DNA of 64,000 nt from Dysgonomonas gadei ATCC BAA-286 (GTDB lineage Bacteria > Bacteroidota > Bacteroidia > Bacteroidales > Dysgonomonadaceae): positions 1 to 64,000 of the forward strand of contig NZ_GL891982.1 of assembly GCF_000213555.1 (NCBI RefSeq), read 5' to 3'. A model generated the notes under the pieces. It saw nothing but the letters and a program-made list of their open reading frames with translations. It had not been told where the DNA came from and searched no databases. Shown here in pieces: positions 17,730 to 27,846 of the stretch. A program made the position numbers and the translations under genes. Within the stretch, counting starts at the first letter, position 1; each line of letters begins with the position of its first letter.

Positions 17730-17882
17730 TTATTTTGTTCGATAATTTGACACCTGTTCACTTATTTCTTTATTCTCTGTCAGTCTACAATAAATAATAT
17801 ATATTGTAGCCATTAGCCAGAAATATATTACAATTGCTATTACAATATCCCAAATATTGAAATTATAATGATTCTTTTTCAT
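17730..17882 (-). CDS. Small membrane protein, 50 aa
   Basis: Start ATG 17882 (MKKNHYNFNIWDIVIAI); the longer frame to 17954 is less likely because its extra 24 residues are low complexity. One membrane segment (IWDIVIAIVIYFWLMATIYI) precedes a polar tail. It forms a mini-operon with the 44-aa ORF downstream and lies on the same strand just beyond the kdp terminator. Unknown family. Confidence 0.45.
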   Translation of the reverse strand: MKKNHYNFNIWDIVIAIVIYFWLMATIYIIYCRLTENKEISEQVSNYRTK

Positions 17883-18010
17883 ATTGGCACTTTTGATGTA
17901 ACTACTCTTTTGATGATAATTACTCATACAGTATACCAAGAATTTAAACAGCAAATCAATATATTAGTAATCAGATAAATAGTGTTATGTCTCAAACTTT
18001 AGAAATAAAA

Positions 18011-18035
18011 AAAGCCTATCAAAAAGATAGGCTTT
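18011..18035 (-). terminator. Intrinsic terminator of the kdp regulatory operon
   Basis: Perfect 10-bp arms aaagcctatc / gataggcttt with a 5-nt loop, followed on the minus strand by a T-tract, 27 bp after the response-regulator stop. The same arm core aagcctatc / gataggctt recurs in the hairpin at 28301-28343 at the other end of the kdp cluster. Confidence 0.85.
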
Positions 18036-18061
18036 AAGCTCAATATGAGAAGGTAAGCTAC

Positions 18062-19399
18062 TTATAGTTTATATTCTTCTAATTTCCGATATAGCGTCGC
18101 AATTCCTATTTTGAGTATTCGGGCAGTCTCTGCTTTATTTCCTTTCGTATAATCTAAAATCTTTTTGATATGCAACCTTTCAATATCTGATAAAGCCAGA
18201 GTTGTTATAAATTCAGGTGAATCAGTATCTGGATATTGTATTTCCAAAGGCAATGTTTCGATACCTAAAGTTTCATCATCGGATAGAATCACACTACGCT
18301 CAATAACATTCCTTAATTCCCTTATATTTCCTTTCCAGCTATTTTGTTCCAATAACTTTAAATAATCGGGAGAAATTGTATTGATCCTGTTATTCGATTT
18401 AGTTGCAAACAGATTTACAAATTCATCAACAAACAATTTTATGTCAGAAATACGTTCTCTTAGAGGAGGTAAATGTATCTGAAAAACAGACAAACGATAA
18501 AATAAATCGCGGCGGAAATGTTCCGTCTCAATTTCTTTCTCCAAAATTCGATTTGTAGCGGCAATAATCCTTACATCAATCTTTTGCGATTTGGTTTCTC
18601 CTATTTTTATAAACTCTTTGGTTTCGAGTACCCTTAGGATTTTGGCTTGAAGATCAATTGCCATTTCTCCGATTTCGTCCAGAAAAATAGTCCCTTCATG
18701 GGCTTCTTCAAAAAGGCCTTTTTTATCTTTTAAAGCTCCTGTAAATGCTCCCGCTTTGTGCCCGAACAGTTCGCTCTCCAATAGCTCTTTACTAAACGCA
18801 GAACAATTAATTGCGACAAAAGGCTTATTCTTTCGCAAGCTTCCGTAATGTATCGATTGGGCAAAAACTTCCTTACCCGTTCCAGTTTCTCCTGTCAACA
18901 ATACAGTAGCATCTGTTTGTGCTACTTTACGTCCCATCTCTATAGCAGAAAGAATAGAAATAGATTTCCCTATAATATTATCAAAAGAATATTTTTGCTC
19001 TATTTTTTGTTCTAGTCGGGTCACTCGTTTAGATAATTCTACTTTTTCCAATGCCCTGTACACCAAAGGTATTATGCGATTGTTGTCGTCACCCTTTGTG
19101 ATATAATCAAAAGCTCCGTTCTTTATAGCCTGAACCCCATCAGGAATGTTCCCATACGCAGTCAGAAGTATGATTTCAGCCAACGGCTGTATTTTTTTTA
19201 TTTGAGGGATCAGATCAACGCCATTAGCATCAGGTAGCTTAACATCACAAATGATAACATCAAAATACTGTTTCTCTAATAGCTTCAATCCTGATGTTGC
19301 ATTCTCAGCCTGAAATACTTCTATCTGTTCAAGCTCGATGATACGGGCCATCAGTTTGCGAAGTTTTTCTTCATCGTCTATTAATAATATCTTTTTCAT
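18062..19399 (-). CDS. Sigma-54-dependent response regulator (NtrC family) of the kdp cluster
   Basis: 445 aa: receiver domain with phospho-acceptor Asp52 (IICDVKLPD), AAA+ domain with Walker A GETGTGKE (170-177), the sigma-54 contact loop GAFTGA (217-222) and Walker B TIFLDE (237-242), and a Fis-type HTH at the C-terminus (KGNKAETARILKIGIATLYRKL). It replaces KdpE, the OmpR-type regulator that normally sits here. An intact GAFTGA predicts real sigma-54 activation, and a GG-N10-GC promoter precedes the kdp structural genes. It starts 28 bp after the histidine kinase stop on the same transcript. Confidence 0.95.
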   Translation of the reverse strand: MKKILLIDDEEKLRKLMARIIELEQIEVFQAENATSGLKLLEKQYFDVIICDVKLPDANGVDLIPQIKKIQPLAEIILLTAYGNIPDGVQAIKNGAFDYITKGDDNNRIIPLVYRALEKVELSKRVTRLEQKIEQKYSFDNIIGKSISILSAIEMGRKVAQTDATVLLTGETGTGKEVFAQSIHYGSLRKNKPFVAINCSAFSKELLESELFGHKAGAFTGALKDKKGLFEEAHEGTIFLDEIGEMAIDLQAKILRVLETKEFIKIGETKSQKIDVRIIAATNRILEKEIETEHFRRDLFYRLSVFQIHLPPLRERISDIKLFVDEFVNLFATKSNNRINTISPDYLKLLEQNSWKGNIRELRNVIERSVILSDDETLGIETLPLEIQYPDTDSPEFITTLALSDIERLHIKKILDYTKGNKAETARILKIGIATLYRKLEEYKL

Positions 19400-19427
19400 T
19401 TTTATTATTTTTTATGGGACAGAGAGC

Positions 19428-21158
19428 TTAGATTTTACTGTAAGGAATAATGAAAAAGAATGTACTTCCCATACCGGGATTGCTATTTACACCTATTGTG
19501 CCTCCTTGAGTTTCAATAAATTCTTTACTAATGGCCAATCCCAGTCCTGATCCCGATTTTAGGCTTCCCGGTATTTGGAAATAACGCTCAAATATTTTTT
19601 TCTTATATCTGGAATCAATTCCTTTCCCAAAATCCTTAACGGAGAATAATGCTCCTTTATTTTCTCTTCTTAAAGAAACCTCAATGTCGCTATCTTCCAT
19701 TGAATAACGGATGGCATTAGTCAGAAAATTAATAAGAACCCATGCTGTTTTTTCGGCGTCAGCCACAATCAATGGAATATCGGGTTCCATATCCACCTGA
19801 AGCTTTATTCTCTTGTGCTCTGCTTGTAACTTTACGGTGTCAATTGCATATCTGACTATCAGTCCGGGATCTGTCGATTGAATATTCAATTGAATATTTC
19901 CTGTCTCTACCTGAGACATATTCAGTAGTTCTCCAGTGATTTGTAAAAGTCGTGTACTGTCTTCTTTTATGCCGTCCACTAACTGTTTCTGTTCATCGTT
20001 CAATATTCCTGTTTCATTATGTTCGAGTAATTGTGTGCTCATCTTTATCGAAGATATCGGAGTCTTCAACTCGTGAGATATAGTAGCGATAAAGTTGGTC
20101 TTAGCCGAGTCTAGTTCTTTAAAAATAGTGATATTCTTTAACAGGATAACATAACCGATCAGTTCTGTTATATTTTCTCCTGTTTTATTGATTTCTATAT
20201 GGATAATTTCTTTCTCAAAATAAGATTGTTTGTCATCAGAAAAGATCTTTAACGGTCCTTCGTCTCTTTTTGCTAAAGGATCAATGAGCTCAACAATAAG
20301 TGTACGAATCAGATCATTTGTAACGGCAATATCTTGAACCGGTTTATTTAAAATTTCATTGCGGGATAAACCTGTTATTTTCAAGGCTTCATCGTTGATG
20401 AAAATAATAAATTTACTCTCATCAAGCCCGATAACAGGATCATGCATATTATTGATAAGGGTTTCCACCCGTTTCTTTTCTCTCAGTATTTTTTCTAGCC
20501 TGCTGTTTGAATACTCTTCCAATTTTTCAGCCATTGTATTGAAAGATTTAGCCAAATCTCCATATTCGTTATGACTTTCATAGTTTAACCGTTGCCGGTA
20601 ATTCTGATTTGCGATCTCTTTTATACTTTCTGTTAATTGAAGAATCGGGTTTGCAATGTTTCCGGGTAGTTTGACTAGCAAAGCGAAAGCAATAAGAAAG
20701 CACAAGGCACCTGTTATAATGATCCAGATAATGGCATTCTCTGCGGTATTATTTGCTATATGGCTCTTTTGGACAATCGCATCCATATTGAGTTTCATCA
20801 GAGTTGCAATATCTTTTCTTATTATGATTTTGAGGCTGTCATTCTCTGTATTGTGTTTCAAATTAGAGAAAAGATTGGATATCTGCAATGTTATGTCAGA
20901 TTCTCCTATTTCTGTTTCATTTGTCAGTTGCTTTTTTAGATTTATTTCAAATGAAGATATGGCTTGCGAATCTGTTTTCATCTCATCTAAGGCAAGCAAC
21001 ATATTACGGGAGTATTCCAGTGTATTGTAATTGGCCATGAGTATATTTCGGGTATCTCTCCTGAGATCGTTGATATACCAGATACTAACACCTGCCAATA
21101 ATATAATCAGGCAGAAAAGCAGTCCTACTCCGGATGTTAATTTGGTCTTTATTTTCAT
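19428..21158 (-). CDS. Sensor histidine kinase of the kdp cluster (HAMP-PAS-HisKA-HATPase)
   Basis: 576 aa from ATG 21158, whose ATGA overlaps the stop of the KdpD-like gene; the longer in-frame extension is inside that gene and rejected. Layout: membrane helix about 10-30, periplasmic helical bundle about 31-140, second helix about 141-163, HAMP about 167-220, PAS about 230-345, HisKA with His362 (ATISHELKTPI), and HATPase ending in GSGLGLAI. It supplies the kinase module missing from the upstream KdpD-like protein; partnership is inferred from coupling. Its cognate regulator is the NtrC-type gene downstream. Confidence 0.93.
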   Translation of the reverse strand: MKIKTKLTSGVGLLFCLIILLAGVSIWYINDLRRDTRNILMANYNTLEYSRNMLLALDEMKTDSQAISSFEINLKKQLTNETEIGESDITLQISNLFSNLKHNTENDSLKIIIRKDIATLMKLNMDAIVQKSHIANNTAENAIIWIIITGALCFLIAFALLVKLPGNIANPILQLTESIKEIANQNYRQRLNYESHNEYGDLAKSFNTMAEKLEEYSNSRLEKILREKKRVETLINNMHDPVIGLDESKFIIFINDEALKITGLSRNEILNKPVQDIAVTNDLIRTLIVELIDPLAKRDEGPLKIFSDDKQSYFEKEIIHIEINKTGENITELIGYVILLKNITIFKELDSAKTNFIATISHELKTPISSIKMSTQLLEHNETGILNDEQKQLVDGIKEDSTRLLQITGELLNMSQVETGNIQLNIQSTDPGLIVRYAIDTVKLQAEHKRIKLQVDMEPDIPLIVADAEKTAWVLINFLTNAIRYSMEDSDIEVSLRRENKGALFSVKDFGKGIDSRYKKKIFERYFQIPGSLKSGSGLGLAISKEFIETQGGTIGVNSNPGMGSTFFFIIPYSKI

Positions 21159-22279
21159 GACAGTATAATTAGGTCTATACCTTCTTTTTTTAATTCTCTT
21201 AATATTTTCTTGTATGTGGAGACATATAATAGCATGCGCCATCTGTTGATGTAGGGCATCCCGATACAAACAGTCGATACATCTTTCTTAATAGCTTGCT
21301 CAAGAATTGCTTCCGGTATATTCTTATGCTTTAATTGTATAACCTGCCCACCCAATTCAATAGCCATTTTGAAACTGTTTATCAGTTTTCGCTGGCTGTC
21401 TAAGGCTATCTTATCGGCTCCTTCCTTTGGAGTCTGTACATACAGGACATACCATTCGCCACTGTAATAACTGGCCAAACGTGCTGTCTTTCGGATAATG
21501 TTGTTAGCTTTCTTACCATTACTCCCTATACATGCCATAAAGTTTTTATGTAGTCCAGGCTGGGATGAAAATGTTTCATCATCAGCTTTTTTCAATACAT
21601 GGCTTGCTACCTCTTTTAAAGCTAACTCGCGTAAGCGAAGGATGTGTTCGGTCTTAAAGAAATTAGCTAAAGCAGCCTGTATCTTATCGGATGGATATAT
21701 TTTTCCGTCTTTAAGCCGGGTTACCAGATCATCGGCAGACAGATCGATGTTCACAACTTCATCCGCCATAGCTATAACTCGATCAGGAATGCGTTCACTT
21801 ACTTCTATGCCTGTAATTTTTCTTACTTCCTCATTCAGTCCCTCTATGTGCTGAACGTTTACTGCACTAATAACATTGATCCCGGCTTCGAGTATTTCAA
21901 GGACGTCCTGCCAACGTTTTTCGTTCTTACTACCCTCTATATTTGTATGAGCCAGTTCATCCACAATTACAGCTTCGGGACGTAAATTTATAACAGCCTG
22001 TACATCCAACTCTTCCAGCTCTTTGCCTTTATAAAAGATTTTCCTTCTGGGAATCACTGGTATTCCATCCAATAATGCTACAGTTTCCTGCCTGTTGTGG
22101 GTCTCGATATAGCCGATTTTAATATCTACACCTCCCTCCAAAAGAATGTGCGCCTCCTGCAACATCCTGTAAGTTTTACCTACACCGGCAATCATCCCGA
22201 TATATAGTTTAAATTTACCTCTTTTCGATTGTTTGATCAAACTGAGAAAATATTCAGCACTTTTTCTATCCTCATCCAT
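21155..22279 (-). CDS. KdpD N-terminal sensor (KdpD + USP domains, no kinase)
   Basis: 374 aa. Residues about 18-230 are the KdpD domain with Walker A AGVGKTYRML (31-40) and DELAHTN; residues about 245-370 are a USP-like domain (FMACIGSNGKKANNIIRKTA). E. coli KdpD is about 890 aa and continues into a four-helix membrane unit and histidine kinase; both are absent here, and a separate kinase gene follows with a 4-nt overlap. It is therefore a stand-alone cytosolic sensor, presumably of K+ or c-di-AMP as in the family. It opens a regulatory operon after the porin terminator. Confidence 0.9.
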   Translation of the reverse strand: MDEDRKSAEYFLSLIKQSKRGKFKLYIGMIAGVGKTYRMLQEAHILLEGGVDIKIGYIETHNRQETVALLDGIPVIPRRKIFYKGKELEELDVQAVINLRPEAVIVDELAHTNIEGSKNEKRWQDVLEILEAGINVISAVNVQHIEGLNEEVRKITGIEVSERIPDRVIAMADEVVNIDLSADDLVTRLKDGKIYPSDKIQAALANFFKTEHILRLRELALKEVASHVLKKADDETFSSQPGLHKNFMACIGSNGKKANNIIRKTARLASYYSGEWYVLYVQTPKEGADKIALDSQRKLINSFKMAIELGGQVIQLKHKNIPEAILEQAIKKDVSTVCIGMPYINRWRMLLYVSTYKKILRELKKEGIDLIILS

Positions 22280-22368
22280 CGTTTAGTACGATTTTCAAAT
22301 TAGTTCTTACATCCTTGATATAAAAACAATCTGTTTTAAAAGTAGTTTTTTTGTATAAAATAAAAGTA

Positions 22369-22402
22369 CAAAACTCTTGTCCATAAACCGGCAAGAGTTT
22401 TG
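22369..22402 (-). terminator. Terminator after the kdp porin
   Basis: 11-bp perfect arms (caaaactcttg / caagagttttg) with a 12-nt loop and T-rich sequence on the minus-strand exit. It separates the kdp structural transcript from the KdpD-like/kinase/regulator transcript. Confidence 0.75.
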
Positions 22403-22419
22403 AAAATTAATAAGGGTAT

Positions 22420-23499
22420 TTAGAAATTAACGGCAATACTTGATATTGCAGAAACATTATTTTTGTTCATCTTATTATCCCTGTCTAAAAAGATAGTATC
22501 TTTACTATTCAGATTTTTGACTTCTGTCCGCCAAACCAGATTAGGCAAGATATAGTAATCCGCATTCAGGGAATAACCAAACGTCCGAAATCCATTAGGC
22601 GTATCAGATGATATGATGACTCCATTCTTGTCGGAATAATATTCACCTCTGGCTGCAAATACGAGCTTATCAGAAGGCTTATATCTAACAATTAATACAG
22701 GAGTATACCAGCTGTTATATTTGCTGCTTGCTTTTTCTTTTTGCTCTATACCAATATCAAAGCCGGCAGTAATGCCCCATTGACCATTCACCTGATAGAT
22801 TGCATAAAGATTATGGAAATAGCGCATCTGACGGATACTATCAGCCTTTTCATTTCCGATAAAGGAGCTGCTGTTAAGCGTTAGTTTATCATTTGGCTTG
22901 TAGACCAACTGATGACCGAAAGACGGGACGCTATTTCCTTCTACTTTCTGTATTCGCTGCCAGCCATTAAGCACGAGTAAACTGGCTGTCCATTTCCCAT
23001 TGGACGTTGAATAAGTTAATTTTGCTCCTGTTTCAAAATAAGGCGAATTTTCAGCAGCAAGACTTCGGGTAAGTGTCCAGTTATCTTTTCCGACAGCGCT
23101 TTCACTACCGATGTGTGAGGGTAAAATTCCGGCATCCAACCATAAATTATGAGTTTTGGAAAGTTTGATTCCAATGTTGGCTTCATATATATTTTTCAAA
23201 ACTCCGGGTTCTGCCGTATAATTCGCATTCATGTATGTACCTGCCGCAATAGCTAAATTAGCTCTCAGCATTTCAGTATTATATGCAGCTTTGATAAAGC
23301 CTAAATTCAGATTGAATTCATTGTTCCTATCATAGCTGTAAACGAATCCGGGTCTTTTGTTATTTAGAGGATTGCTAAAATCGTATTGATAATACACTTC
23401 AGCATATCCATTGATTGTGAGCGGATTACTTTTTTCTTGTGCGGACACTATTTGTCCGGCTCCCAGCAATATCACCAGAAGAACTAAACTCTTTTCCAT
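22420..23499 (-). CDS. Outer-membrane beta-barrel porin of the kdp operon
   Basis: 359 aa with a signal peptide ending at VSAQ and a C-terminal Phe (SIAVNF), the signature of outer-membrane barrels. Alternating aromatic strands such as YYQYDFSN, LNLGFIKAAYNTEM and TGAKLTYST run throughout. In Bacteroidetes such porins are often next to kdpC. Here it follows kdpC by 26 bp and precedes a terminator, so it likely passes K+ into the periplasm; this role is inference. Confidence 0.8.
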   Translation of the reverse strand: MEKSLVLLVILLGAGQIVSAQEKSNPLTINGYAEVYYQYDFSNPLNNKRPGFVYSYDRNNEFNLNLGFIKAAYNTEMLRANLAIAAGTYMNANYTAEPGVLKNIYEANIGIKLSKTHNLWLDAGILPSHIGSESAVGKDNWTLTRSLAAENSPYFETGAKLTYSTSNGKWTASLLVLNGWQRIQKVEGNSVPSFGHQLVYKPNDKLTLNSSSFIGNEKADSIRQMRYFHNLYAIYQVNGQWGITAGFDIGIEQKEKASSKYNSWYTPVLIVRYKPSDKLVFAARGEYYSDKNGVIISSDTPNGFRTFGYSLNADYYILPNLVWRTEVKNLNSKDTIFLDRDNKMNKNNVSAISSIAVNF

Positions 23500-23525
23500 C
23501 TTTTATATTTTAAATATTGACTTTA

Positions 23526-24086
23526 TTATTTCAAATTATCCAATGCTATATTCAGCCTTAATACATTGATCTTTTCAGGGCCGAATAAACCTAGCAAAGG
23601 TTTTTCTGTTTGGGAGTCAATCAGCTCAAGTAATTTAGCTTCTTCTATATTACGGATCTTTGCGATTCTCTTGACCTGTACTTTTGCTGCCTGTGCCGAA
23701 AAATCAGGATCAAGACCGCTACCGCTGGCTGTTATCAGATCGACCGGGATTTCGGATTTATTTACCTCCGGATTATGCCCAAGAAAGCTGTCAATACGTG
23801 CCTGAACCTGTGCCAGATATTCTTCGTTGGATGGCCCGTTATTACTTCCGCCAGAGCCTGCCGCATTGTAATCGACAGCCGATGGACGTGACCAAAAATA
23901 TTTATCGTCGGTAAATGATTGCCCAATATTTGAATAATACGTTTTTCCGTTGTGTTCTATTACTTCTCCTTTGCCTGAGTTTGGCGACAGCTGTGCAATC
24001 CCCCATAGTGTAACCGGATAAACAACCGCAAAGAGTAATAATGTAGCTACTGTCAGCCTGATGGCCGGAATAATATGCTGTTTCAT
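23526..24086 (-). CDS. kdpC: Potassium-transporting ATPase subunit C
   Basis: 186 aa, close to the family length of about 190. One N-terminal membrane helix (IRLTVATLLLFAVVYPVTLWG) and the periplasmic KdpC domain with the conserved YFWSRPSA and SGSGLDPDFS elements. KdpC stabilises the KdpAB complex and raises K+ affinity. It starts 14 bp after kdpB. Confidence 0.96.
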   Translation of the reverse strand: MKQHIIPAIRLTVATLLLFAVVYPVTLWGIAQLSPNSGKGEVIEHNGKTYYSNIGQSFTDDKYFWSRPSAVDYNAAGSGGSNNGPSNEEYLAQVQARIDSFLGHNPEVNKSEIPVDLITASGSGLDPDFSAQAAKVQVKRIAKIRNIEEAKLLELIDSQTEKPLLGLFGPEKINVLRLNIALDNLK

Positions 24087-24100
24087 TTTCTTTATTTTTA

Positions 24101-26116
24101 TCAGATGAATAATGATACGATTATATCTATTAATTTAATTCCTACGAATGGAACAAGAATTCCTCCTAAACCGTAAATAAGAAGATTTCGTCTTAAAAGA
24201 GCCGATGCTCCTATCGGTTTATAGGCAACTCCTTTTAATGCCAACGGTATCAGAATGGGAATAATGATTGCATTGAAGATAATGGCTGAAAGGATAGCAC
24301 TTTCGGGACTGCTCAACCTCATGATATTAAGGTTCTGCAAAGCAGGTATCGCAGTTATGAACAAAGCTGGAATAATAGCAAAGTATTTAGCGACATCATT
24401 TGCAATACTGAACGTAGTAAGCGTACCTCTAGTCATTAACAATTGCTTGCCGATTTCTACCACCTCAATCAGTTTGGTCGGATCATTATCTAGATCCACC
24501 ATATTTCCGGCTTCTTTAGCTGCTTGAGTTCCGCTGTTCATAGCTACCCCCACATTGGCTTGAGCGAGAGCAGGAGCATCGTTTGTACCGTCTCCCATCA
24601 TTGCAACCAGCCGTCCTTCATTCTGCTCTTTTTTAATATAGTTCATCTTATCTTCCGGTTTGGCTTCGGCAATAAAGTCATCAACTCCGGCTTTTTCCGA
24701 AATATATTTTGCAGTCAGAGGATTGTCTCCGGTTACCATTACTGTTTTTATTCCCATCTTACGCAAGCGCTCAAAGCGTTCCTTGATGCCCGGTTTAATA
24801 ATATCTTGTAGCTCAATCGTGCCGACAATTTTATTATTAACCGAGACAACTAAAGGCGTTCCTCCGTTTTCTGAGATTATCTTCACCATATTAGCAACAT
24901 CTTTCGGATATGGGTTCCCGTTTCTTTCAGCTAATGCCCGGATGGCATCGGCAGCCCCTTTTCGGATTTGCATATCTCCGACATCCACACCTGAGCAACG
25001 TGTCTCTGCTGTAAATTCAATAAACTTAAAACGGGATGCAGGCATATCGTAATTTGACGGATTCACCTGAGCCAGTTCAACTATTGATTTGCCTTCGGGT
25101 GTCTGATCTGCTAATGAGCTGAGAACAGCAACCCGGACAAACTCATCATTGTTTACTCCATCGGCAGGATAAAAATGCGTTGCTTTACGGTTACCGATTG
25201 TAATGGTACCTGTCTTATCCAAAAGCAGGACATCGATATCTCCGGCGGTTTCTACGGCCTTTCCGCTCTTGGTAATCACATTAGCACGTAATGCCCTGTC
25301 CATACCTGCAATACCAATTGCAGATAGCAATCCGCCAATAGTTGTAGGAATCAGGCACACAAATAGGGAAATAAAGGCTGCAATTGTAATTGATACATTC
25401 GCATAATCAGCAAAAGGTTTTAATGTAACACATACAATAATAAAGACAAGCGTGAACCCTGCAAGCAGAATAGTTAAAGCTATTTCATTAGGTGTTTTCT
25501 GGCGGCTTGCTCCTTCTACCAAAGCAATCATTTTATCCAGAAAACTTTCTCCGGGCTGGGTTGTGACCTGTACAGCTATTTTATCAGATAGGACTTTTGT
25601 TCCTCCTGTAACTGAGCTTTTATCTCCTCCGGCTTCTCTGATTACGGGAGCTGATTCTCCGGTGATGGCACTCTCATCTATTGTTGCCAGCCCTTCAATA
25701 ATTTCACCATCGGCAGGGATAATATCTCCTGTTTCACAAATAAATACATCTCCTTTTTTTAACAGGGCAGAAGATACAACACTGCCGTCTTGAAGTTTTG
25801 CAGGTGTTTCTTCTCTCGTTTTGCGTAAACTGTCAGCCTGAGCTTTACCACGTGCTTCGGCAATGGCTTCGGCAAAATTGGCAAATAACACAGTTATCAG
25901 AAGTACAAGAAAGACAATGAAATTGTATCCGAAACTTCCCTGGGAAGTTTCTCCGGATAAAGTCCAAAGGCACACGAAAAACATAACTATTGTTCCGATC
26001 TCCACAGTAAACATAATCGGATTACGGAACATTATTTTGGAATTCAGTTTCACAAAAGATTGTTTAAGTGCTTCCTGCACTAAGTCTTTCTGAAACAAAG
26101 ATTGATTCTTATTCAT
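24101..26116 (-). CDS. kdpB: Potassium-transporting P-type ATPase subunit B
   Basis: 671 aa (family about 680). Catalytic subunit of the KdpFABC K+ uptake complex. Visible: actuator motif TGES (AITGESAPVIRE), phosphorylation site DKTGTIT with the KdpB-type Ile, nucleotide-domain region FTAETRCSGVD, and hinge GDGTNDAPALAQA. Seven membrane segments fit the family. It begins 20 bp after kdpA and is followed by kdpC. Confidence 0.97.
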   Translation of the reverse strand: MNKNQSLFQKDLVQEALKQSFVKLNSKIMFRNPIMFTVEIGTIVMFFVCLWTLSGETSQGSFGYNFIVFLVLLITVLFANFAEAIAEARGKAQADSLRKTREETPAKLQDGSVVSSALLKKGDVFICETGDIIPADGEIIEGLATIDESAITGESAPVIREAGGDKSSVTGGTKVLSDKIAVQVTTQPGESFLDKMIALVEGASRQKTPNEIALTILLAGFTLVFIIVCVTLKPFADYANVSITIAAFISLFVCLIPTTIGGLLSAIGIAGMDRALRANVITKSGKAVETAGDIDVLLLDKTGTITIGNRKATHFYPADGVNNDEFVRVAVLSSLADQTPEGKSIVELAQVNPSNYDMPASRFKFIEFTAETRCSGVDVGDMQIRKGAADAIRALAERNGNPYPKDVANMVKIISENGGTPLVVSVNNKIVGTIELQDIIKPGIKERFERLRKMGIKTVMVTGDNPLTAKYISEKAGVDDFIAEAKPEDKMNYIKKEQNEGRLVAMMGDGTNDAPALAQANVGVAMNSGTQAAKEAGNMVDLDNDPTKLIEVVEIGKQLLMTRGTLTTFSIANDVAKYFAIIPALFITAIPALQNLNIMRLSSPESAILSAIIFNAIIIPILIPLALKGVAYKPIGASALLRRNLLIYGLGGILVPFVGIKLIDIIVSLFI

Positions 26117-26136
26117 ATTCTCTTTAATAATTATAT

Positions 26137-27825
26137 TTAATACAAGATGAAGTATTCAGCAACAGGACCTAAGGCAAGAGCAGGTAAAAAGGACAACAAT
26201 GCGATAATCAGTATAACGGCAAATACCATTGTGCCAAACGTCGCCGTATCGGTTCTTAACGTACCGTCACCTTCGGGGATAAATTTCTTTTCAGCCAGAA
26301 GTCCGGCAATGGCTACCGGGCCTATTATCGGAAGGAAACGGGATAATATCAACACGATACCTGTACTTATATTCCACCACAGAGTGTTATCTCCCAATCC
26401 TTCAAATCCACTACCATTGTTTGCTGAGGATGAAGTATATTCATAAAGTATTTCACTGAAACCATGGAATCCGGGATTATTAAGGGTGGATGCTCCCTGA
26501 TCAGGAAAGGCAGTGGCAAGTGCTGTTCCTGCCAGAATAAGGAACGGGTGTATCAATGCAATAATCATTGCTATCTTCATTTCCCGAGCCTCTATCTTTT
26601 TCCCTAAGAATTCAGGTGTACGTCCAACCATCAAACCACTGATAAATACAGCGAGAATTATAAATATCAAGAAGTTTAGTATGCCTACACCAACGCCACC
26701 ATAAAAACAGTTGACCATCATTGCTAATAACTGATTCATACCGGACAACGGCATCGTACTGTCGTGCATAGCATTGACTGATCCTGTAGAAATAACGGTC
26801 GAGACAATACTCCAGAATCCGGAAGCAGCAGCTCCTATGCGGGTTTCTTTTCCTTCCATAGCTCCTAATGAATTGTCTATGCCCATCGCCGATATGGCGG
26901 GATTACCATTTATTTCCATTACGACATTGGGAATAACAAGTAGTAAGAATCCGACTGTCATTACACCAAGTATCATTCGCGCGAGTCTTCTTCTTCCTGT
27001 AAAATAGCCAAAAGCGAAAATCATGGCTATCGGGATAATAAACTGGGCAAGCATTTCTGCCATATTCGTCAGATAAGAAGGGTTCTCAAATGGATGGGCG
27101 GAATTAGCTCCGAAGAAACCGCCTCCGTTTGTTCCTACATGTTTGATTGCTATAAATGCAGCTGCGGGTCCTCTGGATACTTCTACGGTATTTCCTTGCA
27201 ATGTGGAGATACTGTCTTTTCCTTCGAATGTCATAGGAGTGCCTTCAAACACAAGAATGATGGCTATAATAAAAGATACAGGCAGTAAGATACGGGTACA
27301 TGATTTTATAAAATACTCATAAAAATTGCCTAACTGAGTCGTACTTTTATCCCGGAATGCCCTGAATACAACTGCTGCCGCTGCCATACCTGTACCAGCC
27401 GACACGAATTGTAAGAACATTAGCCATATTTGGCCTAAATAACTCAAACCTGTTTCCCCCGAGTAATGCTGCAAATTACAATTTACCACAAAAGATATAG
27501 TCGTGTTAAATGCCAGTTCAGGAGACATACTTGGATTATTATCCGGGTTTAAAGGGAGAATGCCCTGTGTCATTAAAATGAGCATCCCTAATAAAAACCA
27601 AACAAAGTTAATGGCGAGTAGTGCCACAAGATGTTGCTTCCAGGTCATCTCTGTCAGAGGATTAACTCCCCCTAATTTATATAATAGCCTGTCTATAGGA
27701 TTAAAGATGGGGTCAAGAAATGTCTTTTTCCCTCCGTAAACTTTTGCGATGTATTTTCCGAAAGGTATTGCCAAAACTACCGATAGAACAAACATTATAA
27801 TTATGCCTAAAATTTCTGTATTCAT
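26137..27825 (-). CDS. kdpA: Potassium-transporting ATPase subunit A
   Basis: 562 aa (family 557-560), about ten membrane segments. It is the K+-selective channel-like subunit. Selectivity-filter regions are visible as NCNLQHYSGE, GTNGGGFFGANSAHPFENP and NNGSGFEG. It starts 21 bp after the small 46-aa ORF and is followed by kdpB. Confidence 0.97.
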   Translation of the reverse strand: MNTEILGIIIMFVLSVVLAIPFGKYIAKVYGGKKTFLDPIFNPIDRLLYKLGGVNPLTEMTWKQHLVALLAINFVWFLLGMLILMTQGILPLNPDNNPSMSPELAFNTTISFVVNCNLQHYSGETGLSYLGQIWLMFLQFVSAGTGMAAAAVVFRAFRDKSTTQLGNFYEYFIKSCTRILLPVSFIIAIILVFEGTPMTFEGKDSISTLQGNTVEVSRGPAAAFIAIKHVGTNGGGFFGANSAHPFENPSYLTNMAEMLAQFIIPIAMIFAFGYFTGRRRLARMILGVMTVGFLLLVIPNVVMEINGNPAISAMGIDNSLGAMEGKETRIGAAASGFWSIVSTVISTGSVNAMHDSTMPLSGMNQLLAMMVNCFYGGVGVGILNFLIFIILAVFISGLMVGRTPEFLGKKIEAREMKIAMIIALIHPFLILAGTALATAFPDQGASTLNNPGFHGFSEILYEYTSSSANNGSGFEGLGDNTLWWNISTGIVLILSRFLPIIGPVAIAGLLAEKKFIPEGDGTLRTDTATFGTMVFAVILIIALLSFLPALALGPVAEYFILY

Positions 27826-27846
27826 GTTTTCTTATTTATGTAATTT

